From Chryseobacterium taeanense (lineage in GTDB: Bacteria > Bacteroidota > Bacteroidia > Flavobacteriales > Weeksellaceae), in the NCBI RefSeq assembly GCF_900099685.1, contig NZ_FNDW01000009.1, forward strand, positions 62,001 to 126,000: a DNA stretch of 64,000 bases, read 5' to 3'. The position numbers and the translations under genes are program-made. Under the pieces are notes generated by a model. That model saw nothing but the letters and a program-made list of their open reading frames with translations. It did no database searches and was not told the origin of the DNA. Positions 1 through 9,867 of this stretch are shown here, in pieces. The stretch's first letter is position 1; each line of letters begins with the position of its first letter.

Positions 1-1
1 A

Positions 2-2902
2 GATCTCATTCCTGAAAAAAACTGGCCTTTACTTGCAGAATATCTCGAAAGAATAAACACTAATCAGGAAGATCTCGGAACCATGATCCTAAAATCTAAG
101 GAAGGAGAAGAAATGGTTTGGATGTATCATAATCTTGTAGAAACTGATAAAGAAGGAATGCCATATGTGGTAAGTACCGCTTTGAATGTAACGGAAAGGA
201 TGTCTCTTGAAAAAGATTTGCTGTACACTAAAAAGATGCTAGAGCAGACGAGTGCTGTAGCTCAAGTAGGAGGTTGGGAGGTCAATCTTAAGGCCAATAC
301 TGTTTTTTGGTCACAATCTACTAAAGAAATTCATAAAGTAGACAAAACATTTCAACCTGATTTTGAAAATGCATTAGGGTTTTACAGTACAGAAAGCAGA
401 AAAAAAGTAAAATCATTATTTGAAACAGCTGTACAAAAAGGGATACCATATGATGAAGAATTACAGCTCATGCGTAATGATGGAGTGATGATATGGGTAA
501 GGGTGAAGGGAATACCTGAATTTGAGGATGAGGTTTGTACAAGAGTATTTGGGATTATTCAGGATATTGATACCTTCAAAAATATATATGTCGAACTGGC
601 TACGAAGGAAGCCATGCTACAGTCATTTATAACATACGTTCCTACTGCAGTAGCAATGTTGGATAATGACCTCAACTATCTTTCAGTAAGCAGCAGTTGG
701 AAAAATGAGTTTCAGATGCATGATACAGAACTTATCGGAAAAAATATGTTTATCGTTTCGCCTAATGTACCCGATGAAAGAAAGAAAATATATAGAGATG
801 CACTCGGAGGTAAAACTTACATAAATAGGAACATGGCTTTAGAAGTTCCTCATAAAGAAGGAATACAACATTATAATATTGTGGTAAGCCCCTGGTATAT
901 ATCAGATAATGTGGTGGGGGGAGTTATTGTTTCTGCACAAAATATTACGGAGTCGGAAAAAATTAATGAAGAGCTTAAAAATGCAAAACAGATGGCAGAT
1001 ATTGCCAACAAAACCAAGTCTGAATTTTTAGCCAATATGAGTCATGAGATACGAACTCCGCTGAACGGTGTCATTGGGTTTTCTGATCTTCTGCTTCAAA
1101 CTCCGTTAAATGGGATACAAACACAGTATCTCAATTACATTAATGAGTCGGGTGAAAACCTTCTAGCTATTATTAATGACATCCTTGATTTCTCTAAAAT
1201 TGAATCAGGAAAAATGGAGCTTTTGATAGAAAAAGCCAATGTTTATGACATGGTGAGCCAGGTAATCAATGCAGTTCTTTATCAGTCTCAGAAAAAAAAC
1301 ATCGAACTTCTTTTAAATATTGAACCTGGGTTACCTAAAACAATCTGGCTTGATGAAACACGATTGAAGCAGATTTTGATCAACCTTCTTGGGAACGCTG
1401 TAAAATTTACAGAACAAGGTGAGATTGAGCTTAAAGTTAAAAAACTAAATAAAGACGATAAAAATATAAAATTGAGATTCTCAGTAAGAGATACAGGAAT
1501 TGGTATTCCTATAGAAAAACAGCAGCATATCTTTAATGCTTTCACTCAGGAAAACAGTTCTATCAGCAAGCGATATGGTGGAACAGGGCTCGGGCTTACC
1601 ATTTCAAATAACATTTTGAAATATATGGGAAGTAATCTTACTTTGGTAAGTGAACCTGAGAAAGGTTCTGTTTTCTATTTTGATATTGAGATTCCTTTTG
1701 AAATTTCTGACCAAAGCGAAGATGAAATACTGAAAATTAACAAGGTTCTAATTGTTGACGATAACGAAGCAAACAGGGTTATTCTTCAGCACATGCTTGC
1801 TTACAAGAATATAGATTCTAGACTGGCAGCCAACGGAATGGAAGCTCTTCAGATGCTTTTAGCCGGCGAGCGTTTTGATATTATTCTGGTAGATTACCAC
1901 ATGCCGATTATATCAGGTCTAGAAACAATTGAAAAAATAAAGCAGCTATTTAGTGAACAAAATGAGGCATCGCCTTTCGTTATTCTTCATACATCTTCTG
2001 AAGAACATGATGTTATTAATTCATTCAGGAAAGAAGAAAGCTCCTATTTTCTGCTAAAACCGATTAAATCTGAGGAATTATACAAGACGTTACGACGTGC
2101 AGTTAAAAGTTCAGAAAAAGAATTGGCTGCCGCTAAACCGGTGCAGAAAGAAGACTTTCCACTAATGACTTCTCCCAACGTTTTGCTTGTTGATGATAAT
2201 CCTGTTAACATGGTTTTGAATAACAGAATGATGAAATTGCTGATTCAGGATGCAAAAGTAACAGAAGCAACGGATGGGTTACAGGCTTTAGAACAATGCC
2301 GTGAACAGTTTTTTGATATTGTTTTAATGGATGTGCAAATGCCGGTAATGGACGGGATTGAAGCTACAAAAAAGATTCGTCTGTTGCCGGAATATTCTGC
2401 CGTTCCGATTATTGGCATTACCGCAGGAAATGTTGTAGGTGAAAAAGAAAAATGTCTGAGTTCGGGAATGGATGATTTCCTGCCAAAACCTCTTAGACAA
2501 AACGATCTTTTAGAAATGCTGACAAAATATATTGGCACTGGTGTTCAGGAATTGTCTGAAATCCTACCACATCCTGAAGGTTCTTTGGATATGAATCTTC
2601 TGAGCGAACAGATGGGTGACGATGATGATTTTAAAGTAATATTTTTAAACTTACTGATTCAGGAGCTTCATCAAGCTAGAGAAAATATAAAATCAGCTGT
2701 AAAAGAAAAAAATACCGAAGAGCTAAAGAAAATTCTTCACAAGCTGAGAGGAACTGCCGGAACTGCTGGCTTAATCATGCTTACAGAAGAAACTTCCAGT
2801 TGGGAGAAACGCATTGAAGAAAACATGGATTATTCTGCTATGGAGCAAGAAATAGCACATGAAATAACAGTAGGATTACAATTGATAAAAGATTTAGTAT
2901 AA
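2..2902 (+). CDS. Hybrid sensor histidine kinase (PAS-PAS-HisKA-HATPase-REC-REC-HPt), 5' end outside window
   Basis: The frame is open to the first base of the window, so the true start lies upstream; the first in-window ATG is at 83. In order I see two PAS-like regions (about 290-570 and 620-940), a HisKA phosphoacceptor box SHEIRTPLNG with His codon at 1043, an HATPase domain with N box (NLLGNAVKF), DTGIGIP and GGTGLGLTIS, a first receiver with phospho-Asp in LVDYHMP (codon 1892), a second receiver with Asp in LMDVQMP (codon 2330) and a C-terminal HPt domain with His in LHKLRGTAG (codon 2738). All phosphorelay residues are present, so the protein should be active. It is probably membrane-associated through the missing N-terminus. 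It sits 11 bp ahead of a single-domain receiver and heads the apparent polysaccharide cluster, which it likely regulates (inference). Domain calls are secure; the signal is unknown. Confidence 0.95.
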   Translation, partial: DLIPEKNWPLLAEYLERINTNQEDLGTMILKSKEGEEMVWMYHNLVETDKEGMPYVVSTALNVTERMSLEKDLLYTKKMLEQTSAVAQVGGWEVNLKANTVFWSQSTKEIHKVDKTFQPDFENALGFYSTESRKKVKSLFETAVQKGIPYDEELQLMRNDGVMIWVRVKGIPEFEDEVCTRVFGIIQDIDTFKNIYVELATKEAMLQSFITYVPTAVAMLDNDLNYLSVSSSWKNEFQMHDTELIGKNMFIVSPNVPDERKKIYRDALGGKTYINRNMALEVPHKEGIQHYNIVVSPWYISDNVVGGVIVSAQNITESEKINEELKNAKQMADIANKTKSEFLANMSHEIRTPLNGVIGFSDLLLQTPLNGIQTQYLNYINESGENLLAIINDILDFSKIESGKMELLIEKANVYDMVSQVINAVLYQSQKKNIELLLNIEPGLPKTIWLDETRLKQILINLLGNAVKFTEQGEIELKVKKLNKDDKNIKLRFSVRDTGIGIPIEKQQHIFNAFTQENSSISKRYGGTGLGLTISNNILKYMGSNLTLVSEPEKGSVFYFDIEIPFEISDQSEDEILKINKVLIVDDNEANRVILQHMLAYKNIDSRLAANGMEALQMLLAGERFDIILVDYHMPIISGLETIEKIKQLFSEQNEASPFVILHTSSEEHDVINSFRKEESSYFLLKPIKSEELYKTLRRAVKSSEKELAAAKPVQKEDFPLMTSPNVLLVDDNPVNMVLNNRMMKLLIQDAKVTEATDGLQALEQCREQFFDIVLMDVQMPVMDGIEATKKIRLLPEYSAVPIIGITAGNVVGEKEKCLSSGMDDFLPKPLRQNDLLEMLTKYIGTGVQELSEILPHPEGSLDMNLLSEQMGDDDDFKVIFLNLLIQELHQARENIKSAVKEKNTEELKKILHKLRGTAGTAGLIMLTEETSSWEKRIEENMDYSAMEQEIAHEITVGLQLIKDLV

Positions 2903-2913
2903 ATAATAAGATT

Positions 2914-3270
2914 ATGGTAATTCTAATTGCTGAAGACGACGAACTTATTTTAAAAACGATAGAACATAAATTACTAAAGGAAGGACACGAGGTAATTTTA
3001 AGCCGTAATGGCAAAGAAGCTATTGAAACCTTGAAAAACAAACATGTAGATCTTGCGATTACAGATATTATGATGCCTTTCGCATCAGGAATTGAAATTT
3101 TATCTGCTATACAATCGATGGAAAAAAGAATACCTGTAATCATTCTTTCAAGTATGGGTCAGGAAGAGGTTGTATTAAATGCTTTCGATTTAGGTGCAGC
3201 CGATTTTATTGTAAAGCCTTTCAGTCCTAATGAATTGATGTTAAGAATAAAAAGATTTTCTACAAGATAA
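2914..3270 (+). CDS. Single-domain response regulator (CheY-like receiver)
   Basis: This 118-residue protein is one receiver domain with no output domain. The acidic pocket is E7-D8-D9, the phospho-acceptor is D51 in ITDIMMP, the switch Ser is in LSS near 80 and the conserved Lys is K101 in VKPF. It begins 11 bp after the hybrid kinase and ends 9 bp before the HEAT-repeat gene, so all are likely one transcript. The HPt His of the kinase is the natural phosphodonor (inference). Lacking a DNA-binding domain, it must act by protein-protein contact, plausibly with the HEAT-repeat membrane protein or the glycosyltransferase encoded next. Confidence 0.93.
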   Translation: MVILIAEDDELILKTIEHKLLKEGHEVILSRNGKEAIETLKNKHVDLAITDIMMPFASGIEILSAIQSMEKRIPVIILSSMGQEEVVLNAFDLGAADFIVKPFSPNELMLRIKRFSTR

Positions 3271-3279
3271 AGAGTAAAG

Positions 3280-4338
3280 ATGCTAGATTCTGTACATTTT
3301 ATTTTTCTGGTTTTTCTGGGAATGCTGTCACTGGTACTTGTAATGATTATTATAGTCATCATTTACAGTATTTATCAGTACCGATTTTCAGTCCGCATTT
3401 CGGGATGGTCTGAAATAATCAATAAAAAAATCACAAAAGTGATCGTTTATGAGGAAGATGAAGCGTTGACCGATCATGATTTTATAGAAGCAAACAAAGA
3501 TCCACTCTTTAGGAATCTTTTTTTGCAAAAACTGGTCGATTCTGAAAAGAAATTTTCCGGAGCTGCCAAAGGCAAGATAAAACATCTTTTTGAAGAATAT
3601 AAACTTCAGGATGATGCCTTAAAAAAATTAAGCCAAAAGAAAAGCCATCTTATTGCAGGCGGAATACAGGAACTTACCGCTATGAACGTGGAAGAAAGCC
3701 TGCCGGAAATCTCCAAATTTCTTACCCATGCTTCGCCACAGGTTTATCAGGAAGCTCAATATGCTTTGGTAAATTTTAACGGTTTTGAAGGACTACATTA
3801 TCTAGATACTATACAGTCTGTAATTTCAGAGTGGCAGCAGTTGCGTCTGCTGAGTTCTATCACTCACATTTCAGAAAATTCTGATGGTTTAATAAATGGC
3901 TGGCTACAAAGTTCAAACGATTCTGTGACTATTTTTACGCTTAAATTAATCAGGAAATTCCAGATTCTTTCGGTTTACTCTATGGTTGCCGAACTTACGG
4001 TGCATTCTTCCACAGAAGTAAGAGTACAGGCAGTACAAACTTTACTATCTCTAGAGAATGCCTCAACGATTACGTATCTTATTGAAGCCTATCCCGATCA
4101 ACCTATCGAAGTTCAGTTCGAAATTCTTAAAGCAATTAAAAGTTCAGGAGATAAAAGCTCTCTAAATTTTCTTAAAAATCAGCTGCTCAACAGCACTGAA
4201 TCTGCTGTAAAAGTTTATGCTGCTGAAGTACTTTTTTCGTTGGGACAACAGGAATTTTTAGAACTGCTTTCTCAGGATGAATCTTCCTCAAAAGAATTAA
4301 TAAAAATAATTAAACACGCATTGCAGGAAAAAATATGA
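3280..4338 (+). CDS. Membrane-anchored HEAT-repeat protein
   Basis: The 352-residue protein starts with one strongly hydrophobic segment (about residues 5-30), followed by a soluble alpha-helical region. From about residue 115 onward, repeated helix pairs with HEAT character are visible (segments such as LPEISKFLTHASPQVYQEAQYA and VRVQAVQTLLSLENASTITYL, given here only as landmarks). No catalytic motif is evident, so a scaffold role is likely. Its stop overlaps the start of the glycosyltransferase fusion by 4 bp (ATGA), which implies translational coupling and joint function. The topology suggests an N-terminal anchor with a cytoplasmic HEAT solenoid that could receive the receiver protein's signal; this is inference. 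Confidence 0.8.
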   Translation: MLDSVHFIFLVFLGMLSLVLVMIIIVIIYSIYQYRFSVRISGWSEIINKKITKVIVYEEDEALTDHDFIEANKDPLFRNLFLQKLVDSEKKFSGAAKGKIKHLFEEYKLQDDALKKLSQKKSHLIAGGIQELTAMNVEESLPEISKFLTHASPQVYQEAQYALVNFNGFEGLHYLDTIQSVISEWQQLRLLSSITHISENSDGLINGWLQSSNDSVTIFTLKLIRKFQILSVYSMVAELTVHSSTEVRVQAVQTLLSLENASTITYLIEAYPDQPIEVQFEILKAIKSSGDKSSLNFLKNQLLNSTESAVKVYAAEVLFSLGQQEFLELLSQDESSSKELIKIIKHALQEKI

Positions 4339-7300
4339 TAGAATTCTCGCATATCATTTACGAAGTCGTTATATGGGTGTTTCTCATTTATGGTTTAGCT
4401 GTGGCAATTATTTACGGATGGATAGGAATCTATGCATTGGGAGCTGTATTAAGATATAAAAAAGAAAATACTTTTACAGATTATAGCATCATAGCAGCGA
4501 ATCCCAACGCTCCTACTTTTAGTATTATCGCTCCGGCTTACAACGAAGGAATGACCATTGTAGAAAATGTGCGTTCTCTTCTATCTCTTTACTATCACAA
4601 TCTGGAAATTATTATTGTAAATGATGGCAGTAAAGATGATTCTATACAAAAACTGATTGAAGCTTATGATCTTGAATCTATTGCTTATTTCATACAAGGT
4701 AAAATAGAGACCAACAAAGTGAGAGGTGTCTATAAAAGTAAAAATCCTGCATTTAAAAAGCTCATTGTTGTAGATAAAGAAAATGGTGGTAAAGCAGATG
4801 CACTCAATGTTGGTGTTAATATTTCTTCCGGCCAATATCTTGTCTGCATAGATGTAGATTGTATTTTGGAACAGGATGCTATTCTTAAACTAGCCAAGCC
4901 ATTTTTGGAACAAAAAGATAAAAAGTTTATCGCATGTGGCGGAGTGATTCGTCTGGCGAACAACTGCGTTATTGAAAATGGTAAAGTAATCAGTGTCAAT
5001 ATGCCAAGAACACTGCTGGGAAGAACTCAGGCATTAGAATATATAAGAGCTTTCGTGCTCGGAAGAATGGCTTGGTCACGAGCATCGGGGTTGATTTTAA
5101 TCTCAGGAGCATTTGGAGTTTTTGACAGAAAAATTGTACTGGCCTGTGGTGGGTATGATAAGAATACTGTAGGAGAAGACATGGAGTTGGTCGTACGTAT
5201 GCGAAAGTATATGGAAGAAAGAAATGAACCCTATGAAGTACTTACCATTCCTGACCCTTTATGCTGGACAGAAGCTCCGGAAACAAAAGACATCCTCAAA
5301 AAACAGAGAAACAGATGGATGCGCGGCACCATAGAAACACTTTGGAAGCACAGAAAGATGATGTTTAACCCAAAATACGGAAAACTGGGAATGATCAGTC
5401 TTCCATATTGGTTCTTTTTCGAGCTTCTGGGTCCATTGGTAGAATTTTCGGGATATATTATTTTTATTATTTTTCTATTACTGGGCATTATCAGTTGGCC
5501 CTTTTTCACAGTTCTGTTTGCGTTGGTAATTTCAATGGGATTTTTGTATTCTATCTACGCAGTATTGGTTGATCTTGTGAGTTATCAGGTGTATACCAAG
5601 AGAAAAGACTTTTTTTCGCTTATTGCAACTTCTTTTTCCGAACCGTTTTATTTTCATCCTATTGTTGTAAAAGCTGGGGTTAACGGATTTATCGATTATT
5701 TTAGAAACTCTCACGGTTGGGGAGAAATGACGAGACAGGGCTTTAATCAAAGCACAAAAAATTTACCTTTAAAAGAAAGAATTTTAGTTATCCTAAAAAC
5801 TGGACTTAAGCAATGGGGAATTCTTGCGGTCGTATTCATGATTCTTTTTTTAGTAGGAATTGCCGCAGAATCGCTTTGGTATTGGTATTCATTTCCCTCA
5901 ATAGACACATCACAAATAATTGGCAACCTTTTGTTTGAAAATATTCTATTTGCCTTAAAGCTGATAGCCTTAATGGGTATTATTTATTTAATTTTATCGT
6001 TCATTAAAAAAAGCTGGGCAAAAACACTCACTATTGGAGTTTTTCTTACGGTAGCTGTTACGCAATACATTTTGTTTCTTTATTTTTCTGAAACCCATAA
6101 TCTCCTCGGAGCAGACGTTTTCTATTACACAAAAGCAGAAATAAAACAGATTTTACGGGCAAGCGGAATGCTTAATTACAAAAATTTTGCCTTAATGGGC
6201 ATTTTGATTGTAGTGGTACTTGTCCCCTTGTGGGTGATGGGGAAACGAGCATTAAAATCAATTTACATGGGTCTGACATTATTGATCATCGGGTTACTGG
6301 CTTTCTTTGTCCCTTCTTTTGTTTTAGACACAATTGTTTTGAACAATACCAACGAATTTAATAAAGACGCCGCAAAAAGCAAGTGGGTCTATTTTTTTAA
6401 TTCAAATGAAGATAATTTCATCAGCGATCATCCTGAAATCGTTAAACTTTGGGGTGGAAGTGACAAGTTTCAAAGGAATTCTGAAATGCTGAATGAGAAT
6501 TTTCCTTTTTGGAGAAAAGAAACTACGCCCGACTTTTTAGGTCAATATCTTAACAAATCTGAAAAAGCACCTAACTTGGTTTTTATTGTTATGGAAGGCT
6601 TTGGGCATGCGTATTCTTCTCCGAAAGGATATGTCGGTAACTTTACTCCTTTCCTGAATTCATTATCAAATAAAAGTCTCTATTGGGAAAACAGCTTAAG
6701 TTCGGCAGGTAGAACATTTGGAGCATTGCCTTCATTGACAGGTTCTCTTCCTTTTGGTAAGAATGGATTTTTAGAACTCGAAAAAACTCCGCACAATTTT
6801 AATTTATATAATGTCCTTAAAGCAAATGGTTTTGAAACCGGTTTCTATTATGGTGGCCATATACAGTTTGACCGTTATCGTGAGTTTTTGACGTACAGCA
6901 AGGTAGATCATATTGTAGATGAAGAATTATTCAGCAAACCATACCGTAAGCTTCCTTCTAAAAATGGAGATAGTTGGGGATACGAAGATCAGGCTGTATT
7001 TAGTAAGATGCTAGAAGTACAAACTCCAAGCGATCGACCTTATTTTAACATGATTTTGACCTTATCAACTCACAATCCTTTCTTGATAAATAATAATGAT
7101 TATTACGAAAAAATGTACAGCAAAAGGCTGCAATCTGATATTTTGAATCCTGAGCAAAAAAAGTGGGCAACAATACATAAGAAAGAATTAATTTCTGTTC
7201 TGAATGCTGATGATGCTCTAAAGAAATTCTTCGAAAATTACAGCAAACGTCCGGATTTTGGCAATACAATTTTTGTAATCACCGGTGACCACAGTATGCC

Positions 7301-7763
7301 GGAGGTTATTCTGCAATCTAAAATTGATAGATTTCATGTGCCGATGATGGTTTATTCGCCATTAATCAAAACGCCAACAAAATTTAATAAAATCGTTAGC
7401 CATTTTGATCTTGCGCCTTCGTTGCTATCTTATTACAGAAATAATTACAGCTTACATACACCTTCTACGGTTGCATGGTTGGGAAGAGGACTTTCTGTGG
7501 GTTCGGAAACTTTAACTTCCGGGATTCCTATGATGCAAAGTAAAAACCTTCTGATCGATTTTGTTTTTAAAAATTATTATCTTCATGACGGACAGCTTTT
7601 TATTACCAAAAATTTAGAAGAAGGTGTCTACAATGATGATGCACAACTACAAAAGCTCAATGCAAGATTCAATCAATTTAAAACAATGAACTCCCGCTTC
7701 TATGCTTCTAAAAAATTAATGCCAGATTCGGTAGTTGTTAATTTTATGAAAAAAGTAAAGTAG
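4335..7763 (+). CDS. Glycosyltransferase family 2 fused to an LtaS/sulfatase-like phosphoglycerol-transferase domain
   Basis: This is a 1142-residue two-enzyme fusion. The N-terminal half is a processive GT2 like PgaC/IcaA-type synthases: a TM helix near residues 5-35, NDGS (D97), DVD (D173, D175), the ED pair (E281-D282) and QRNRW (Q324-W328), then membrane helices. After further helices at about 500-690, residues about 745-1075 form an alkaline-phosphatase-superfamily domain of the LTA-synthase/phosphoglycerol-transferase type. It has E754 in VMEGFG, a probable nucleophile T794 in AGRTFGALPS and TGDHS with D985-H986. The family knowledge is that such domains transfer a phosphate-linked group from a phospholipid outside the membrane. 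The fusion could therefore make a glycan and decorate it (inference). It overlaps the HEAT gene by 4 bp and converges on a TPR-barrel exporter-like gene. Confidence 0.88.
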   Translation: MIEFSHIIYEVVIWVFLIYGLAVAIIYGWIGIYALGAVLRYKKENTFTDYSIIAANPNAPTFSIIAPAYNEGMTIVENVRSLLSLYYHNLEIIIVNDGSKDDSIQKLIEAYDLESIAYFIQGKIETNKVRGVYKSKNPAFKKLIVVDKENGGKADALNVGVNISSGQYLVCIDVDCILEQDAILKLAKPFLEQKDKKFIACGGVIRLANNCVIENGKVISVNMPRTLLGRTQALEYIRAFVLGRMAWSRASGLILISGAFGVFDRKIVLACGGYDKNTVGEDMELVVRMRKYMEERNEPYEVLTIPDPLCWTEAPETKDILKKQRNRWMRGTIETLWKHRKMMFNPKYGKLGMISLPYWFFFELLGPLVEFSGYIIFIIFLLLGIISWPFFTVLFALVISMGFLYSIYAVLVDLVSYQVYTKRKDFFSLIATSFSEPFYFHPIVVKAGVNGFIDYFRNSHGWGEMTRQGFNQSTKNLPLKERILVILKTGLKQWGILAVVFMILFLVGIAAESLWYWYSFPSIDTSQIIGNLLFENILFALKLIALMGIIYLILSFIKKSWAKTLTIGVFLTVAVTQYILFLYFSETHNLLGADVFYYTKAEIKQILRASGMLNYKNFALMGILIVVVLVPLWVMGKRALKSIYMGLTLLIIGLLAFFVPSFVLDTIVLNNTNEFNKDAAKSKWVYFFNSNEDNFISDHPEIVKLWGGSDKFQRNSEMLNENFPFWRKETTPDFLGQYLNKSEKAPNLVFIVMEGFGHAYSSPKGYVGNFTPFLNSLSNKSLYWENSLSSAGRTFGALPSLTGSLPFGKNGFLELEKTPHNFNLYNVLKANGFETGFYYGGHIQFDRYREFLTYSKVDHIVDEELFSKPYRKLPSKNGDSWGYEDQAVFSKMLEVQTPSDRPYFNMILTLSTHNPFLINNNDYYEKMYSKRLQSDILNPEQKKWATIHKKELISVLNADDALKKFFENYSKRPDFGNTIFVITGDHSMPEVILQSKIDRFHVPMMVYSPLIKTPTKFNKIVSHFDLAPSLLSYYRNNYSLHTPSTVAWLGRGLSVGSETLTSGIPMMQSKNLLIDFVFKNYYLHDGQLFITKNLEEGVYNDDAQLQKLNARFNQFKTMNSRFYASKKLMPDSVVVNFMKKVK

Positions 7764-7855
7764 GGTTTTTCTAAAATAAATTCTCCGAAATCATATTTCC
7801 AGATGAAATTATATTAAGACTTTGAAAGATTCTGTTGAATTTTTAAACATAAAAA

Positions 7856-7890
7856 AAAAGGTTTATTAAATAAATTTCAATAAACCTTTT
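7856..7890. terminator. Bidirectional intrinsic terminator
   Basis: A 12-bp perfect inverted repeat (AAAAGGTTTATT / AATAAACCTTTT) with an 11-nt loop lies between convergent genes ending at 7763 (+) and 7953 (-). A/T runs on both sides allow it to work in both directions. Confidence 0.85.
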
Positions 7891-7952
7891 ATATATCAAA
7901 AACAACCTGTGTTTCAAAGAATTTCACCAATTGTTTTTGATTATTTAAATAA

Positions 7953-9185
7953 CTAAAATTTTCTTGTGTACCCTAATGTAACATCAAACTGATTGCCTTT
8001 TACATTCGGTAGATATTCCTGATTATAATACATTGTTCCCACTGAAAAGAAATTTCTGTAGACAGCAAAATTATATTCTGCTCCTACTTTGAAAGTTTTT
8101 AGTTTAAAGGTTTCGTTCTCCAAAAGATTGCTACGGTTTTCTTCAGGACTAATTCCTTTTCCTATCTGAAAGGCAAAATAATCATGGCTGCTTTTAGTAT
8201 AGTAACGTACAGTTCCTGTGTAAGAATGTGAAATATTTTTGTTATCTGGAGTAATATAGGTACGCAGATTAAACCAAAAATTCTTGTAATATTTACCTAC
8301 TGAAGCGGTATACAACCATATATTATTCGTGAAATAAAGTTGTCGGTAACCAATCTCTGCTTCAAAGCTGTGTGGTAAATTGGCATTCAAAGAAACTCCC
8401 GTACGGTATTTCGGGAAAATACCAACATCCTCAGAATAACCAGCACCTACATACAAATAAAATGTTTTAGACAATCTCGGATAAGCTTCCAGTTCTATCT
8501 GTGTACCGTTTTGCGCAAACTTGTTGGCATAATTTCCTCTCAGGATTATTGATCCCAGCGAAGTCATTCTTTTATAACTGACCCCTACAATATGCCAATC
8601 ATCGCCAAATTGCTTATCAAAATGTGAATAATTGTAAGTTATACCTACTTCATTTTTAGAAGAAAACTCATTTATTCTAACAGCAAGAGCTCTTGCCTCC
8701 GTATTTTTTGGATTGATTACTAAAAGATTAGTGATCGCTTTTTCAGCCTCGGAATACTCATTCATTCCAAAATAAACCTTTGCTTTCAAAAGCCATAATG
8801 CTTCAGACGAAGGATGATTGATCAATCCCTCATCGATCATCTTAATGGCATTTGTATTTTGATCATTCCAATACTCAAGCGAGGCATATGCGATAAAATA
8901 GTCTTCATCTTTTACTCCTCTACTCTGCAAATTTTCAAATACAGTTCTGGCAGCAGAAATATCTTTATTCCATGTGTATAATCTGCCTAAAAAAATAGAA
9001 ATATCTGTATAATCGGGAGCTTTTTCTAATGCCTCTTTTGCGAGAGAAATAGATGCCGCATAGTCTTTCTTCTCAAAAGCCGTAGTATACGCTTTCTGAA
9101 ACAGCTCATCAGCAGTAGCATTTTGCTGAGCCAACATCGTAATTGGAAATAACAGCAGAAACAACAAGGATTGGCTTCTTTTCAT
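7953..9185 (-). CDS. TPR plus YaiO-type outer-membrane beta-barrel protein
   Basis: The 410-residue protein has a clear signal peptide (MKRSQSLLFLLLFPITMLAQ, then QNATADE). Residues about 22-170 form TPR-like helix pairs, and residues about 175-410 are alternating amphipathic strands ending in a C-terminal Phe (YTRKF), the usual signature of an outer-membrane barrel. The combination matches the YaiO outer-membrane family and is reminiscent in layout of PgaA (periplasmic TPR plus export barrel). It is convergent with the GT2 fusion, so the pair may be synthase and outer-membrane exporter (inference). It has its own promoter. It could alternatively be a surface receptor; no ligand can be read from sequence. 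Confidence 0.82.
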   Translation of the reverse strand: MKRSQSLLFLLLFPITMLAQQNATADELFQKAYTTAFEKKDYAASISLAKEALEKAPDYTDISIFLGRLYTWNKDISAARTVFENLQSRGVKDEDYFIAYASLEYWNDQNTNAIKMIDEGLINHPSSEALWLLKAKVYFGMNEYSEAEKAITNLLVINPKNTEARALAVRINEFSSKNEVGITYNYSHFDKQFGDDWHIVGVSYKRMTSLGSIILRGNYANKFAQNGTQIELEAYPRLSKTFYLYVGAGYSEDVGIFPKYRTGVSLNANLPHSFEAEIGYRQLYFTNNIWLYTASVGKYYKNFWFNLRTYITPDNKNISHSYTGTVRYYTKSSHDYFAFQIGKGISPEENRSNLLENETFKLKTFKVGAEYNFAVYRNFFSVGTMYYNQEYLPNVKGNQFDVTLGYTRKF

Positions 9186-9205
9186 TAATTATAAATGTAT
9201 TTCCA

Positions 9206-9238
9206 CAAATATATTGAACTTTTTCGTAGTAAACCAAA
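9206..9238 (-). promoter_or_regulatory. Bacteroidota-type promoter of the TPR/barrel gene
   Basis: Read on the minus strand, TTTG (9235-9238) is followed after 21 nt by TATATTTG (9206-9213), matching the TTTG/TAnnTTTG consensus. It lies about 20 bp upstream of the start codon at 9185. Confidence 0.7.
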
Positions 9239-9395
9239 CTAAATATTTTCCATGAAAATGTTTTTTATTGGATGAAAAATTACTACTTTTGAATACTACT
9301 GAAAGCGGGAAACCTACACAATTAAGACATCTATAAAAAAGGATATAGAAATCTTCATTAATAAGAGCCTGTTTAAATTTTATTGAATAAAATTT

Positions 9396-9584
9396 TTATT
9401 GCGGATAATTTGACCATAGTTTCATAATTTTCCATAGAAGTTTATAGTCCCTGCATAACCCTCTGCCATTATCAAACCAAGCGAAAGCTCTCTCTATAAT
9501 CCATGTTTTGGAAATAGGCTTAAAATCTTTTTTCTTTTCATCATTTCTCATCGCCACAGGAACTTTACATGTAAGGTAACAATT
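9396..9584 (-). pseudogene. IS5-type transposase C-terminal remnant
   Basis: A minus-strand open stretch encodes a C-terminal transposase fragment with KPISKTWIIERAFAWF, then DNGRGLCRDYKLLW and a stop at 9396-9398. The W-(I/V)-ERAFAW and R-x-CRDY pattern is typical of the end of IS5-family DDE transposases. Only about 60 codons remain and the frame is closed upstream by a stop at 9585, so it is a dead fragment. The stretch 9585-9861 shows no gene or motif I recognise. Confidence 0.65.
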
Positions 9585-9867
9585 TTAACAAGTATGAGCT
9601 TGCGCGCAAATGAACTGGTAGTGAAAACACTCTCCAAGGTGGCTATATACTTCTATGTACCAATAGGGAACTATTTCACTATTTTAGTGAAAATTATGAC
9701 CATTCTCAATTAGAAAGAGAATTTTGAGAATATTATCTATTTGTTACCTTAAAACATAATATAGCCAAAATCTATTAAATTTAAATCGGTACATTAAAAT
9801 ATGTGCTACTTATAATAATTAGATCAGAATCCAAAAAAAACGATAGAAATTTTTACAATATATGTGC

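Noticed and set aside
9284..9291. TACTTTTG as a plus-strand promoter
   Set aside because: The nearest TTG is only 13 nt upstream and no intact plus-strand gene follows.
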